This document shows, piece by piece, positions 31,492 to 40,956 of a stretch of DNA of 64,000 nucleotides (within the stretch, counting starts at the first letter, position 1; every line of letters starts with the position of its first letter). Both the position numbers and the translations under genes were made by a program. The notes beneath the pieces were generated by a model. The model did no database searches and was not told where the DNA came from. It saw only the letters and a list, made by a program, of their open reading frames with translations. Origin of the DNA: Mayamaea pseudoterrestris (lineage: Eukaryota > Bacillariophyta > Bacillariophyceae > Sellaphorales > Sellaphoraceae); the NCBI GenBank assembly GCA_027923505.1, contig BROI01000008.1:248001-312000 (forward strand), read 5' to 3'.

Positions 31492-31583
31492 GGAGGCAAC
31501 ATCCTTTTTAGCCTGCTCTACAAGATAGAATGCCTGGCTAGTGTCTCATGATGCTCTATAAACGTTGGTGACAACTTCTCCTC
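31492..31583 (+). repeat. Direct repeat copy 1 of 2
   Basis: This ~92-base segment and the one at 31659-31753 share blocks such as GGCAACAT, CTACAAGAT, TGCCTGGCT, CTCATGATGCT and AACTTCTC in the same order, roughly 75-80% alike by eye. The period is ~167 bases. No coding sense is apparent. Confidence 0.7.
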
Positions 31584-31658
31584 ACCAGGCCCAGCCAGCA
31601 GCCATGCCTTTTAGCCGCCCATTCTCAGAGTCATTTCCATGACCTTGAGACAAGAGGT

Positions 31659-31753
31659 AGTGGCAACATTCTTATTTAGGCTGTTCTACAAGATGGAGTG
31701 CCTGGCTGATGCCTCATGATGCTGCAAAATGCCATTGATGAGAACTTCTCTCC
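31659..31753 (+). repeat. Direct repeat copy 2 of 2
   Basis: Second copy of the segment at 31492-31583, in the same orientation. It ends next to a GTACCGGTAC palindrome; the first copy is preceded ~40 bases upstream by GTACCGGTAA. Either an old tandem duplication or two related short insertions. Confidence 0.7.
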
Positions 31754-31866
31754 TGTACCGGTACGACTATCTTTTTACATAGTCGCAGCTGCCGTTTACA
31801 CCGAGTACGTTCCATATCTGATCTTTTCTACTCAACCTTGAAGCAAACTTGTACCCTACTGTTGAC

Positions 31867-32344
31867 ATGTCCGAAGTCCGCGCATCTCATTTGCTCATCA
31901 AGCACGATGGAAGTCGCAATCCAGGTGAGAAGATAAATTGTATTTCCTTCCGGCCTCTCTAATCTGTTGTTGACGACCCTGGCATGACAACGTAGCCTCT
32001 TCAAGCTTTTACTAACGTTTTATCTTAATTACATTGCAGTATCTCGTCGAACTGGGCAGCAAGTCTTTCTTTCGTACGATAGTGCCATGGAGGAGCTCAA
32101 AAAGTATCAGCAAAAGATCATCAGTCAAGTCACCGCTGGCCAGCCACTCGACGCGGTTTTTTCGCTCCATGCAACAGAGCGTTCCGACTGTTCGTCCTTC
32201 AAAAGTGGAGGCGATTTGGGCTTTTTTGCACGAGGGCAGATGCAGAAGCCGTTCGAAGACGCAGCATTTGCTTTAAGACCAAACGAAATGAGTGACGTTG
32301 TCTCAACGGACTCTGGACTTCATTTAATCTACAGGATTGCCTAG
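31867..32344 (+). CDS. PIN1: Parvulin-type prolyl isomerase Pin1 without WW domain (two exons)
   Basis: Exon 1 (31867-31924) encodes MSEVRASHLLIKHDGSRNP; a 115-nt intron (31925-32039, GTGAGA...TTGCAG, with a TACTAAC branch-point-like motif) follows; exon 2 (32040-32344) continues VSRRTGQQVFLSYDSAMEEL. The total is 120 aa, the size of plant Pin1At. The parvulin fold is complete: the HLLIKH start, SRR phosphate-binding basic patch, CSSFKSGGDLGFFARGQMQK, FEDAAFALRPNEMSDVV and TDSGLHLIYRI. The enzyme flips the peptide bond of pSer/pThr-Pro. The WW domain of animal and yeast Pin1 is missing, as in plants. Convergent with the coiled-coil gene 110 bases downstream. Confidence 0.95.
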
Positions 32345-32453
32345 TCGACCAAAGATGTACTTTATTGATTATACTATATGGCAGACATATATATACATAT
32401 AAACATTTATAAGTGGTTCCATATAAGCACATATGACGGTACACTACTGTAAA

Positions 32454-34577
32454 CTATTTGCTCAACATATCCATCACTATGGCTTCCGTGTCAGCCAGCG
32501 CCTGGTCCAGATTTGAGGACGAAATTGCCAGAAGAGAAGGTTTAGACATCAGAGATGGACCGTTTGTCATAGGCCGGAATACATTCTGGTCTCCGAAGGA
32601 GCGTCGGCCATTCTGGTCAAACGTAGACGCATTTATAGGGGAGCTCCACATGGTTACTGGATCATTCACCGACACCGGCGATGAGATCGCAGCAGGATAA
32701 TGATTAGCCGTTGAAAACTTGCTGCCATGCGCCAGTAGCTCGCCATTTGTCTGTTTCGCCAAATGTTCTTCCAGGACTGTATTGCAGGCGGTGCGAATGC
32801 GTTCCATCAAATTCGCCGTCTCGGTCTGCCAATCTTCTTTGACCAATGCCATCTCCGCGATGTGTAGCTCTTCTTTCCGCGCCAGATCTGTACTCGATAG
32901 TTTCTTCTCTAGCTCATTCGCTCGAAAATGTTCAGCTTCAAATTGTTGCGCCGCTGTTTCAACTTCGGCCATGGCCGCCATAACTGTTTCGTCCGAGACG
33001 CGAATAGTTCGTTCGACCTCCTCTTTTGCCTCATCAAGTTCGGCTTGGTGGCGCTTTTCGAGCGCGTCAAGTTTGGAATCGAATTCGTTTTTTAATAGCT
33101 CCTTGTGCTTTTGAGTCTTGGACCGCAACTCAGCCTTGGCGTCCTGGATAACTCTGCGCATGGCAGCGTCATGTTGCTGCTCGAGCGTGTGCAGCTGTGT
33201 TTCATGCTCAGTCTTGAGGCGCGACACTTCCCGGCGTACCTCTTCTATAATGGTCGCTCGCTCGGCAGCGTCACGAATTCTTCCAAGTCGCTCCGCATAG
33301 CCAGTCGTATCATTGGCAGATGCGAAGCTTCTGCTAGTTCGAATCCATTGAGTTGCATTGTTTATGGTGACAGGAGCAGTTTGAACGCCAGCATCCTCGC
33401 ATTCTATAATGGTCTGGCTCGCAGCCTCAACTCGACTTTGGCCATTTTCCACAACTGCTTCTCGTAAAGTATCCAGTTCTGCTTCCAAAGCCTTCTTTGT
33501 GATTGCGCTCTGGTCGAATGTTTTGCTCATCGCAGCAAGTTTTTGTTGCAACTCCGACGCGGCAAGAGTTGCCTGAGACGACTCAGCTGCGTGCTTCGAC
33601 TCAATGTCGCATAGCGAGGACTTCAAGAATCCATTCTCTTGTTGGATCTCAAAATACAGCAACTCGTTGTCCCGTACTTGCGCTTGCAATTGCTCGATGG
33701 CCTTCTGGAGATCCTGCACTTGGCTCATAGTCAGCATACATTGCGACTCTGCTGCGTTGGCCCGCTCCGTTGCCTCCTCGAGTTGCACAACTAATTTCTC
33801 CTTTTCAGATAATAGCGATTCGATAGCGGTCGAGGTTTGTTTTAGATCAGAAGTCGTTGCGTCTAGCTTTCGTTGGATCTTGGCTCTCTCTTTTGCAACG
33901 GCAGCCAACTGGTCCTTGCTGTATCGCAGCGCCTTGATTTCGTCTTGCAATGTTGCTCGTTCATTTTCCAAAGCTTTCTTCTCAGTTTCAAGGATTGATA
34001 TCGCTGCCGACCATTGCTCCTCCTTATCAATCATAACTGTTTCTTGTTGCTTAGCGGTGAGTCGCATGTCGTGCAACTGCGCTTCATACTTTGCATTCTC
34101 AGATGTCAAAGCCTTTATCTCTTCATTAAGCACATAAATAGATTTATGTGATTCCTCCAAATTAGACTTGATATGGCATATTGCTGGTACGATGAAGCTG
34201 GTATCCGCTTGCTGACTTTGAGCTGGCGTGGTGACAGCCACTGTGGAGGAATTTGACGGTCGCGACAATTGATAAGGAGTTGCAGAAGACATTTGCAAAC
34301 GGACATCTTCATCAATATGGATTCCTTGAAAATGTGTTCCATGTTTTTGGGAACTATTGGAGGCAACCGAGTCTTCCTCTTCGCTACTATAGGGTGCAGG
34401 CGAGTATCGACATGGGCGCCCAGCCAGAATTGACATTTCTGAGTCTCGGCTATCGTTCTTCTGACTCTCATGCATGGCGTCTAGCGAACAATTTTGTTTT
34501 TGAATTATAGAAGGTTCTGGCGGGCACGTAGATAGCGGTACAGGAGTACGCTCCGACTCATCGTCGAGCTGCTGCAT
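32454..34577 (-). CDS. Long coiled-coil protein of unknown function
   Basis: 707 aa from an ATG at 34577, no introns. The first ~170 residues are Ser/Pro-rich and polar. From about 170 to 620 it is nearly continuous coiled coil rich in Glu, Lys, Gln and Leu (for example KALENERATLQDEIKAL, EEATERANAAESQ, LDALEKRHQAELDEAKEEVE), with a short break near 395-440 (AGVQTAPVTINNATQWIRTS). The C-terminal ~80 residues are again Ser/Asn-rich, ending DTEAIVMDMLSK. Such layouts occur in centrosomal, Golgi and cytoskeletal tethering proteins; nothing here selects one. The 277-base upstream gap has two TACCGGTA palindromes (34720, 34804). Confidence 0.8.
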   Translation of the reverse strand: MQQLDDESERTPVPLSTCPPEPSIIQKQNCSLDAMHESQKNDSRDSEMSILAGRPCRYSPAPYSSEEEDSVASNSSQKHGTHFQGIHIDEDVRLQMSSATPYQLSRPSNSSTVAVTTPAQSQQADTSFIVPAICHIKSNLEESHKSIYVLNEEIKALTSENAKYEAQLHDMRLTAKQQETVMIDKEEQWSAAISILETEKKALENERATLQDEIKALRYSKDQLAAVAKERAKIQRKLDATTSDLKQTSTAIESLLSEKEKLVVQLEEATERANAAESQCMLTMSQVQDLQKAIEQLQAQVRDNELLYFEIQQENGFLKSSLCDIESKHAAESSQATLAASELQQKLAAMSKTFDQSAITKKALEAELDTLREAVVENGQSRVEAASQTIIECEDAGVQTAPVTINNATQWIRTSRSFASANDTTGYAERLGRIRDAAERATIIEEVRREVSRLKTEHETQLHTLEQQHDAAMRRVIQDAKAELRSKTQKHKELLKNEFDSKLDALEKRHQAELDEAKEEVERTIRVSDETVMAAMAEVETAAQQFEAEHFRANELEKKLSSTDLARKEELHIAEMALVKEDWQTETANLMERIRTACNTVLEEHLAKQTNGELLAHGSKFSTANHYPAAISSPVSVNDPVTMWSSPINASTFDQNGRRSFGDQNVFRPMTNGPSLMSKPSLLAISSSNLDQALADTEAIVMDMLSK

Positions 34578-34854
34578 CTCGGCGGTGATGCGCGTTCAAA
34601 TTTTGTGCGCGCGACGACGAGGAACGCCTCATTAGCAGATAATTGCCGGTACGACACGATTTCTCACAGACGATACTGACTTAAACCTCGGTTCTCTTAG
34701 CAACATCTTAGCAACAGTATACCGGTAGTTCCAGTCTATAACTATACCTTAAACACCCAATTGTGCTATTATGGAATGGATCTGATTGTGCTTCCACATT
34801 TCACTACCGGTAGCTGTGCCACACCATTCCATTTGGAACATTCACAATTGTTGA

Positions 34855-36255
34855 TCAACGAGGAACCATGCAGTATCTAAATATCAACCGACGGGTGATA
34901 CTCTCAATAATCTGGTCGTTTAGAACTAGTGGAGTCTTTTTGAGATCTGGTACTGTCTCAAGCGTTGCAAGTATACCGCTCCTTGGCGCGAGCAACGTAG
35001 CAGCACCTGATGATCCTTTGGCAACCGCCAAATGAGATTCTAGGCATTCAAGCACATCGTCCCAGCGACATAGAAGCGTCTCATCCGTTGTCGCGTCCTT
35101 TTGCTGCACCTGCTTCTTGACAATTAAATGGGAAGCGGCCGTTACCAAAAGAAAGTGGAGTAGGTTGTTGCATTGATTCGTTAATTCCTTCAGTAACGTC
35201 TCCTCGATGACCTCCTGCTGCCTTTTTCGAATTAAAGTCCAGGAGCAGCCCAGCAATTTGTCGTCCCTTGACCCATAGAAATGAGCATCGACTTGGTGCG
35301 CCGTTGCCATATGTAGTTGGCACGAGGGACAATCGAAAGTAGGCGAACTGAAAGCGGCATCGGCAAATGGTTTAAGTCCAACTCCGAGACGCTTACTCAA
35401 TTCTATTGCGCCTTGACGAGTAGCAACAGCAGCAATGCCTCTCGTTGCAATACCACTGTCAATGTTACTTGAATTATTCGCAAGAGAGGCATCAGCAGTC
35501 CCAGCTATTGAGTCACCTGCAACGCACACAAGGTTTGTAGTCGAAGCTGCGTGCACAGCTCGCTCCCAGCATCGCAGCAACATGGCACGAGGAACGTTAT
35601 TCCGCTCGATCAACTTGTATTCGGGCGATCCAATTACAAGTGTAGAGCTTGCAACTGCAGCACCATCGTCGTCAGTTCTGGGCCCACCATCAATGAGCGC
35701 AAGTCGATGCTTGGCGAACTCTATAGCGTCAATGTTATCGCCAACCTCTATATTCCAAGCTGTATCGTCACAAATAAAAAGTCCTCCTTCTTCTTCGGCT
35801 GCTGACTTTGTCCGCTTGGGCCATGGCTGCGGCTCGTTTCGGCCATTCGTTCCATATATTCGTATGCTTTGCGGGTGGAGTGTCGGTGGTGGCGGTGGAG
35901 GTTTCGTACCATCCTTCTTCGGACGTCCGCGCTTTCTTGGTACATTAGGGACTATTCGTCGACGATTCCATTCCTGAACTCGCATTTGCTCGTGCCGATG
36001 ATGGTTTCCAGCGACCAGCAAGTGTTCTAAAACATCCATCAACTCTCCTCGCTCCGTTTCGAAATGACGCCGTTGCGCTGCTTTCGACATCTTCTTCTCA
36101 TTTGACAACTCCATACTAGATTTCGAAGTCAATGGGCGAGCAGCTTTCTGGATGCAGGCAACATAAACAAAAGAATCAAAACAAGTGAACTTCGAAACGA
36201 GAAACGTGTTTGCCCGCGGCGACAAATTTTTGTGACGCTGCGACATAAAACGCAT
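34855..36255 (-). CDS. AT-hook and zinc-finger-like nuclear protein
   Basis: 466 aa, ATG at 36255. An AT-hook (PRKRGRPKKDG) lies near 110 and is followed by a Pro run. Near 310 there is a Cys/His cluster (FDCPSCQLHMATAHQVDAHF then LLGC) that resembles a C2H2-type finger. The remainder is helical without recognisable domains. An AT-hook binds the minor groove of AT-rich DNA, so a chromatin or transcription role is inferred. The first ~47 residues (MRFMSQRHKN...) differ in style from the rest, and MELSNEKKMSKAAQRRH at about residue 48 could be the true start. It shares orientation with its neighbours on both sides. Confidence 0.7.
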   Translation of the reverse strand: MRFMSQRHKNLSPRANTFLVSKFTCFDSFVYVACIQKAARPLTSKSSMELSNEKKMSKAAQRRHFETERGELMDVLEHLLVAGNHHRHEQMRVQEWNRRRIVPNVPRKRGRPKKDGTKPPPPPPTLHPQSIRIYGTNGRNEPQPWPKRTKSAAEEEGGLFICDDTAWNIEVGDNIDAIEFAKHRLALIDGGPRTDDDGAAVASSTLVIGSPEYKLIERNNVPRAMLLRCWERAVHAASTTNLVCVAGDSIAGTADASLANNSSNIDSGIATRGIAAVATRQGAIELSKRLGVGLKPFADAAFSSPTFDCPSCQLHMATAHQVDAHFYGSRDDKLLGCSWTLIRKRQQEVIEETLLKELTNQCNNLLHFLLVTAASHLIVKKQVQQKDATTDETLLCRWDDVLECLESHLAVAKGSSGAATLLAPRSGILATLETVPDLKKTPLVLNDQIIESITRRLIFRYCMVPR

Positions 36256-36465
36256 TTAATTGCCAGGAGGTTTTACGATGTTCTACCGGTAGTCGTACAT
36301 TGTATCATAATATACGAGAATTGTGATGGTAATTCCAGAATAATGATTTCCTAGTTATACAGTAGCATGATCATAAACTGCGAGTGATACGCAAGTGAGA
36401 CGTGGAGCAAGACAGCACATCCGTAAACGAGTTTCCATCTTTTGTGATGCGCCGGGTAAGTTAGG

Positions 36466-39400
36466 TCACTTTTTAAAGCTGCTGTCAGTGCTTAGTGACA
36501 AACGCTGCAATAACTTTTTTGTGACTCGTTGTCCACGCTCTGCCTTGGCCGCGAAAATCTGGCTGGAAAGAATTTTTAGCGCAAGATCTGCGACCTTCTG
36601 ATCTTCAAACCAGACGTCCAAAGAGCTAGAAAACGGCGTAGATCTTTTGAATGGACCACAAAGCTCGTCTTCTGGAATATTATCGAAGTGGAACAGCAAT
36701 GGGGGTGTCTTCTCAAACCAGGAACAAGAAAGCACCATTCGCCGCGCTGGCGAATCGTTTTCGAAAGAACAAGCATCAGCCTTTACGGACAAACGTTCAA
36801 GCTCGCACACAGAAACGATGACACCTCGTGCAGCGTTAGATTCATCTGGTCGTGGATGCACAATAATAAGGCATCCTTCCGTGAACCCAAGGTAGAGCGA
36901 CTGCCATGTAACTCCTTCAGCGACCACGCCTCCATCGCCCGCTGCAAACAAGCCAGCAAACGCGTCTGCAATTTCAGACACGCACGTGACAAACGGAATT
37001 GTGCCGAGAATGACAGTTGATCCTTCTTCCGGCAACTTGAACTCCGTATTCTGATAAAGAAGTGATCCGATCGGACCAGACAGGGGACCGCAAATGCATT
37101 TGTTCGAATTACCAAGCGGAACTGTGACATTCATCAAGCTGCTATCGGATGATAACGCCACATTGGCCGACGGGTTGAAATCAGTAATTATACACTCAGA
37201 TGCTTGTATATTTCTCATGCAATTCAAAAGCGCATTTCCCTTAAGCAGCACTTCTAACCCAGTACGTGCGAGTAATACCTCTTCCCTTATGGAAAATATT
37301 TCTCTATCCGCAGACAATCGATCTACCACATGACGTCCAATGCGAGTGTAAAACAGGTGGAAGTCGCTATCGCAGGCAATTGGAAGACAATGAACAGGTT
37401 CATCATTCATTGTTGAATAGCAAAGCAAGCCGTGCGCTACTGGCGCTGTATCCTCGCCATCTATAGCATCGTACAGTACTAGGTTCCTCATTGCTCCAGT
37501 TATGAGATCTTCATAATCAGGTAAATTGATGGAGGGCATTCCAGCCATCCGTATTTCAGATCCACCCATAGGACTGTTAGATTCAAATGTAAACGACGCC
37601 ATCAACGCAGCGGCTTGCGCGATCAGACGTTCCAAAGTATCACAAGCGGCAGAAAGGCTAAAGTGACTAGTCCGATAACAGCACAAAAGCGCATGGGCTG
37701 CTACCTCATCATACCTCAACTTCCATCCGTTTCGGCTCTGTGGCATTTTCGTAGCGGCAATGGTCGACCGAATTAGTATATTTACAACGGTGGTGTGATC
37801 GTCCACTTCCTGTCCAAAACCGAAAAGGGTTTCTGATATAAGCCTGCTGTCGATAGCGGAAAGAGCGGCATCCAAGACACCGAGCGCTAATTCTCTTACT
37901 TCGGCAAGCGGGTCCGAAACATGTAAGAACGCAAATAGAGCCAAGCGATACGGGTTAAAGTCGGAGACAGCATGTGTGCATGTAGTCTCGCTGTTAAGCT
38001 CCAAAACGTCAGCTAAAGCAGGTGCCAAGACGAAAACAGATGCATCGACATCTTTGACGTCCCGTGGATCCAATGCCTGCCTTTTATCATCACCCGGCTT
38101 TTCGCGACCAAAGGCGTAAGAAGACTTATCACTTGGCTCTCCAACTGCTCGAATATCCAATCGTATAGCATTCTTCCCGTTCTCAAGTGTCGACCTTTCC
38201 AATCGGCTTCGTATAGTTGGCAATGTTGACGTGTCCGGTGACAGCGGATGCAGCAAGGCCGTGAACACAAGCTTCAGAAAAGGCATGTTGGTAATCGTAT
38301 GAAACAAAGCACCAAGTGTCATTAACGCCGTTATTGCTGGTCCGGCGAGTTTTGTTGTATCGGTCGGCGACTTAACAGTATCTGCTTCTCGCCCATCGAT
38401 CGGATAGATAATCAGAATGTTCTCAAAAGCATCTTGCTTGATACTACTTAAGCGCTGCGCATATAGATGGAGAGGTTGTAACAACAATGGATAAACAAAC
38501 GTGGCTAACAGCATCTCGATGAGCTGCTCATTGAGAATAGTCAAGCCCACGGAAAAGACGTCGTTAAGCAAGTGAAGTTCGTCGAGTAGATCAGCAGCTC
38601 GTTGCTTCAGTGTGCGAGTCAACCTTTCGACATTGGCAATCTCATGTGCTCGTCTCATCTCGGTATTCGCCCTTGCGGCACTGAGTGCTTCGTCATCAAC
38701 ATTATAATTAAAACTTTTGCAGTATACATCGAACTCACGAACTTGCTCATCCAGTGCAGCCCACTTTTCGGCAAGCTTGCTACAAATTGGCGACATAAGC
38801 AACTCAACCCGACTTGGTAAGCACGTAAAGAGCGCGATTGCGAGGCGTTCTCGGAGAGGGAGCGGTTTGCTGTCGTGGAGAACACCACTAGGTGATTTCG
38901 TATCTTGATCAAATTCATTATTGTCGCTATCGTCTACAGAGGCGACGGATGCGAGCCGTAGCGTGTTAAGACATATGTTTAACGCCGTCGTCCGAACAAA
39001 GGACTCCTGGCTAGCATCACAAAACTCGAGCGCCCGCTCGTACAGTAAAAACTCAACACACACTGACCCCTTCACATTGTTTCCGTCATCCGGCGTGATC
39101 GCATCTTCATTTTGCAGATTGTCGTGTCCAGACTGCTCCTCTGATAAATACGGCGGTGGGTACTTTAAAAAGAATTGTAACGTCTCTGCGTTCATACGCA
39201 TTGCCAGTGATTTGAGGAAAGTAACAAAATGCGTTACAAGCTCCGCCAGCTCTGAATTCGTCTCAGCAGAAACTTCAACGCCAAGTTCATGACCTTGTGA
39301 GACCGTGTATGCATCCAATGGCAAGTCAATCAAGTCATTGATGCGATTGTTGGACAAAATGATGAACAGAGACGTAGCTCGCGAAACATTTTGTATCAAA

Positions 39401-40662
39401 ATCGAAACAGACTGCAAACCTTGCCTTGCAATTTCGATAGGCGGAAGCATGAGAGGTTCGTCCACTAGCTCAACACCAGTGTTTGCTTGACGCTGGGGAT
39501 TCTGAATCGCCGGCAAGCTCGGCTTGCGAATCGTACCATTCTCTGCTTGCTCTGTGTCGTCGACGATAAAGTTAATTTTTACCGTCGTCACAGCGTCCTT
39601 TGTGTCAGGGGTGGCTAGCTTACTGTGTTCAGTCGCTTCTGTTCTATGTACCTCCGACGACTCTTCTTCGTTGTCTATTGCCATTGGTTGATCACCGTCA
39701 ACATTATGTATTGTGCTCTGAATTGTCTTTTCGTCCAATTGCATCGGATCGCCTTCCGTTGGCACTACTCCAATACTTGCTTCGGATGCCATTTCTACAT
39801 CATCCATACAAACTTTAACACGCTCGTCTTTGTCAATGATCTTGTCATGTGCCTTGTTGTCTTCATTTTCCGCCGACTCTTGTGGCTCGTCGACATGTAT
39901 TTTACTAGCTCGCTCCTTAGCTTCGTCTAGCGTCAGTTCAAAAGCTGCACCGGTCAGTAGGCTAATTATGGTATCAAGTACTTGTCTCTCAAAGAACAAA
40001 TCAAACAATTGCATATAATCCTTTGTCTTTGGATCATTTCGAATAATATCCAAGTCTTTGTCTTCGGCGTCGTCGTTCTCCTCACCCATCAAATCGTCCA
40101 GCACATCTCGATTCTTCCACTTGTCTCGAAAGCGCTCCAACTTGGCGCGCTCCTTATTTTGAAGACTTGTCATGTAATTTTCGCCTGTGACGACGAGTTC
40201 AGCAATGCGACGGAGATGTTCAACAACTGGATCAATGGGTAATGGCATAAATTCAGCCCGTCGAGTCTGCTTGAATCTACTCGTTCGGCGAGGACTGGAT
40301 GCGCTGGATGCGTGAGATGTTGGTATCTTCACTCTCGTTGTCGAAGCATTTGTTTGGTCGTCTTGTTGCTCAATTGCAGCATTGATTGTGTTATCAGTCG
40401 GCTGGTCGGAATGGTCATACTGCTGCTTGTCGTTCCTTTTGAGAGGAATCCGTCGCGAGAAGAAGTTCCGCAAGCTCGCTCTCGGTGAAGTATCAAGTTG
40501 TCGCGGAGTCATCATCCTTTGCACATGCTCCCTTCTCGCGTCGAATATGATGTGTTCTAGCTCGTCGACGAGGTAATGGAACTCGTCAATGGGTGAATCG
40601 AACGTCGTCGGTGGGATTCTGTTTGTGTTTCTCTTGGGTGGGTTGGAGCGAAAGCGAGCCAT
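36466..40662 (-). CDS. CLEC16A/TT9 (FPL domain) homologue
   Basis: 1398 aa in one exon from an ATG at 40662. The family (human CLEC16A, fly Ema, Arabidopsis TT9/GFS9) acts in endosome/Golgi traffic and autophagy. The N-terminal FPL-type helical region is recognisable: FDSPIDEFHYLVDELEHIIF, DYMQLFDLFFERQVLDTIIS, ATSLFIILSNNRINDLID, VTFLKSLAMRMNAETLQFFL, ASQESFVRTTALNICLNTLR, then ADLLDELHLLNDVFSVGL and FVYPLLLQPLHLYAQR. Human CLEC16A is 1053 aa. Extra length comes from a Ser/Arg-rich insert (~55-140), an acidic insert (~255-400) and a C-terminal ~500 aa with a plausible PH/GRAM-like strand pattern near the end (FTEGCLIIVHPRPDE, GVIVSVCELERLSVKA). The acidic insert separates the first FPL helix block from the rest. 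Confidence 0.85.
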   Translation of the reverse strand: MARFRSNPPKRNTNRIPPTTFDSPIDEFHYLVDELEHIIFDARREHVQRMMTPRQLDTSPRASLRNFFSRRIPLKRNDKQQYDHSDQPTDNTINAAIEQQDDQTNASTTRVKIPTSHASSASSPRRTSRFKQTRRAEFMPLPIDPVVEHLRRIAELVVTGENYMTSLQNKERAKLERFRDKWKNRDVLDDLMGEENDDAEDKDLDIIRNDPKTKDYMQLFDLFFERQVLDTIISLLTGAAFELTLDEAKERASKIHVDEPQESAENEDNKAHDKIIDKDERVKVCMDDVEMASEASIGVVPTEGDPMQLDEKTIQSTIHNVDGDQPMAIDNEEESSEVHRTEATEHSKLATPDTKDAVTTVKINFIVDDTEQAENGTIRKPSLPAIQNPQRQANTGVELVDEPLMLPPIEIARQGLQSVSILIQNVSRATSLFIILSNNRINDLIDLPLDAYTVSQGHELGVEVSAETNSELAELVTHFVTFLKSLAMRMNAETLQFFLKYPPPYLSEEQSGHDNLQNEDAITPDDGNNVKGSVCVEFLLYERALEFCDASQESFVRTTALNICLNTLRLASVASVDDSDNNEFDQDTKSPSGVLHDSKPLPLRERLAIALFTCLPSRVELLMSPICSKLAEKWAALDEQVREFDVYCKSFNYNVDDEALSAARANTEMRRAHEIANVERLTRTLKQRAADLLDELHLLNDVFSVGLTILNEQLIEMLLATFVYPLLLQPLHLYAQRLSSIKQDAFENILIIYPIDGREADTVKSPTDTTKLAGPAITALMTLGALFHTITNMPFLKLVFTALLHPLSPDTSTLPTIRSRLERSTLENGKNAIRLDIRAVGEPSDKSSYAFGREKPGDDKRQALDPRDVKDVDASVFVLAPALADVLELNSETTCTHAVSDFNPYRLALFAFLHVSDPLAEVRELALGVLDAALSAIDSRLISETLFGFGQEVDDHTTVVNILIRSTIAATKMPQSRNGWKLRYDEVAAHALLCCYRTSHFSLSAACDTLERLIAQAAALMASFTFESNSPMGGSEIRMAGMPSINLPDYEDLITGAMRNLVLYDAIDGEDTAPVAHGLLCYSTMNDEPVHCLPIACDSDFHLFYTRIGRHVVDRLSADREIFSIREEVLLARTGLEVLLKGNALLNCMRNIQASECIITDFNPSANVALSSDSSLMNVTVPLGNSNKCICGPLSGPIGSLLYQNTEFKLPEEGSTVILGTIPFVTCVSEIADAFAGLFAAGDGGVVAEGVTWQSLYLGFTEGCLIIVHPRPDESNAARGVIVSVCELERLSVKADACSFENDSPARRMVLSCSWFEKTPPLLFHFDNIPEDELCGPFKRSTPFSSSLDVWFEDQKVADLALKILSSQIFAAKAERGQRVTKKLLQRLSLSTDSSFKK

Positions 40663-40956
40663 GGTAACTTCTTACACCTCTTATGTACTATTACTATACG
40701 TATATCAATCAATGATTCGTCTCACTATCAGTATCGTAAGACGGTTACTTGCTAGTCATGTTTTGCTCGCGATTCGCCGTCGCGTTGCATCTGTGAATAA
40801 CCAGTGCGACAGAAGATGAAAAGTCTATACCGATAAGACATGTATATTGGTTTTGACGCGATCGAGGCCATCGTCTTCGTCCAAGGAATCCAAGAAATGA
40901 ACCTGCAAACAGCCTTTTGACTGAAATAGAGAAATGCCGCCGTTTCAAGACCAATA

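Larger units (their letters stand above)
31216..31866. promoter_or_regulatory. Divergent intergenic region with two related repeats
   Basis: 651 bases between the divergent HYKK-ITPase and Pin1 genes. It contains two diverged direct copies of a ~92-base sequence (listed separately) and two TACCGGTA palindromes at 31444 and 31756, each just outside a repeat copy. No convincing coding frame. Confidence 0.45.

Noticed and set aside
33604-34137. 177-codon plus-strand frame
   Set aside because: Antisense to the coiled-coil gene at 32454-34577; Ser/Cys-rich shadow composition.
35435-35977. 180-codon plus-strand frame
   Set aside because: Antisense to the AT-hook protein; Ser/Gly-rich shadow.
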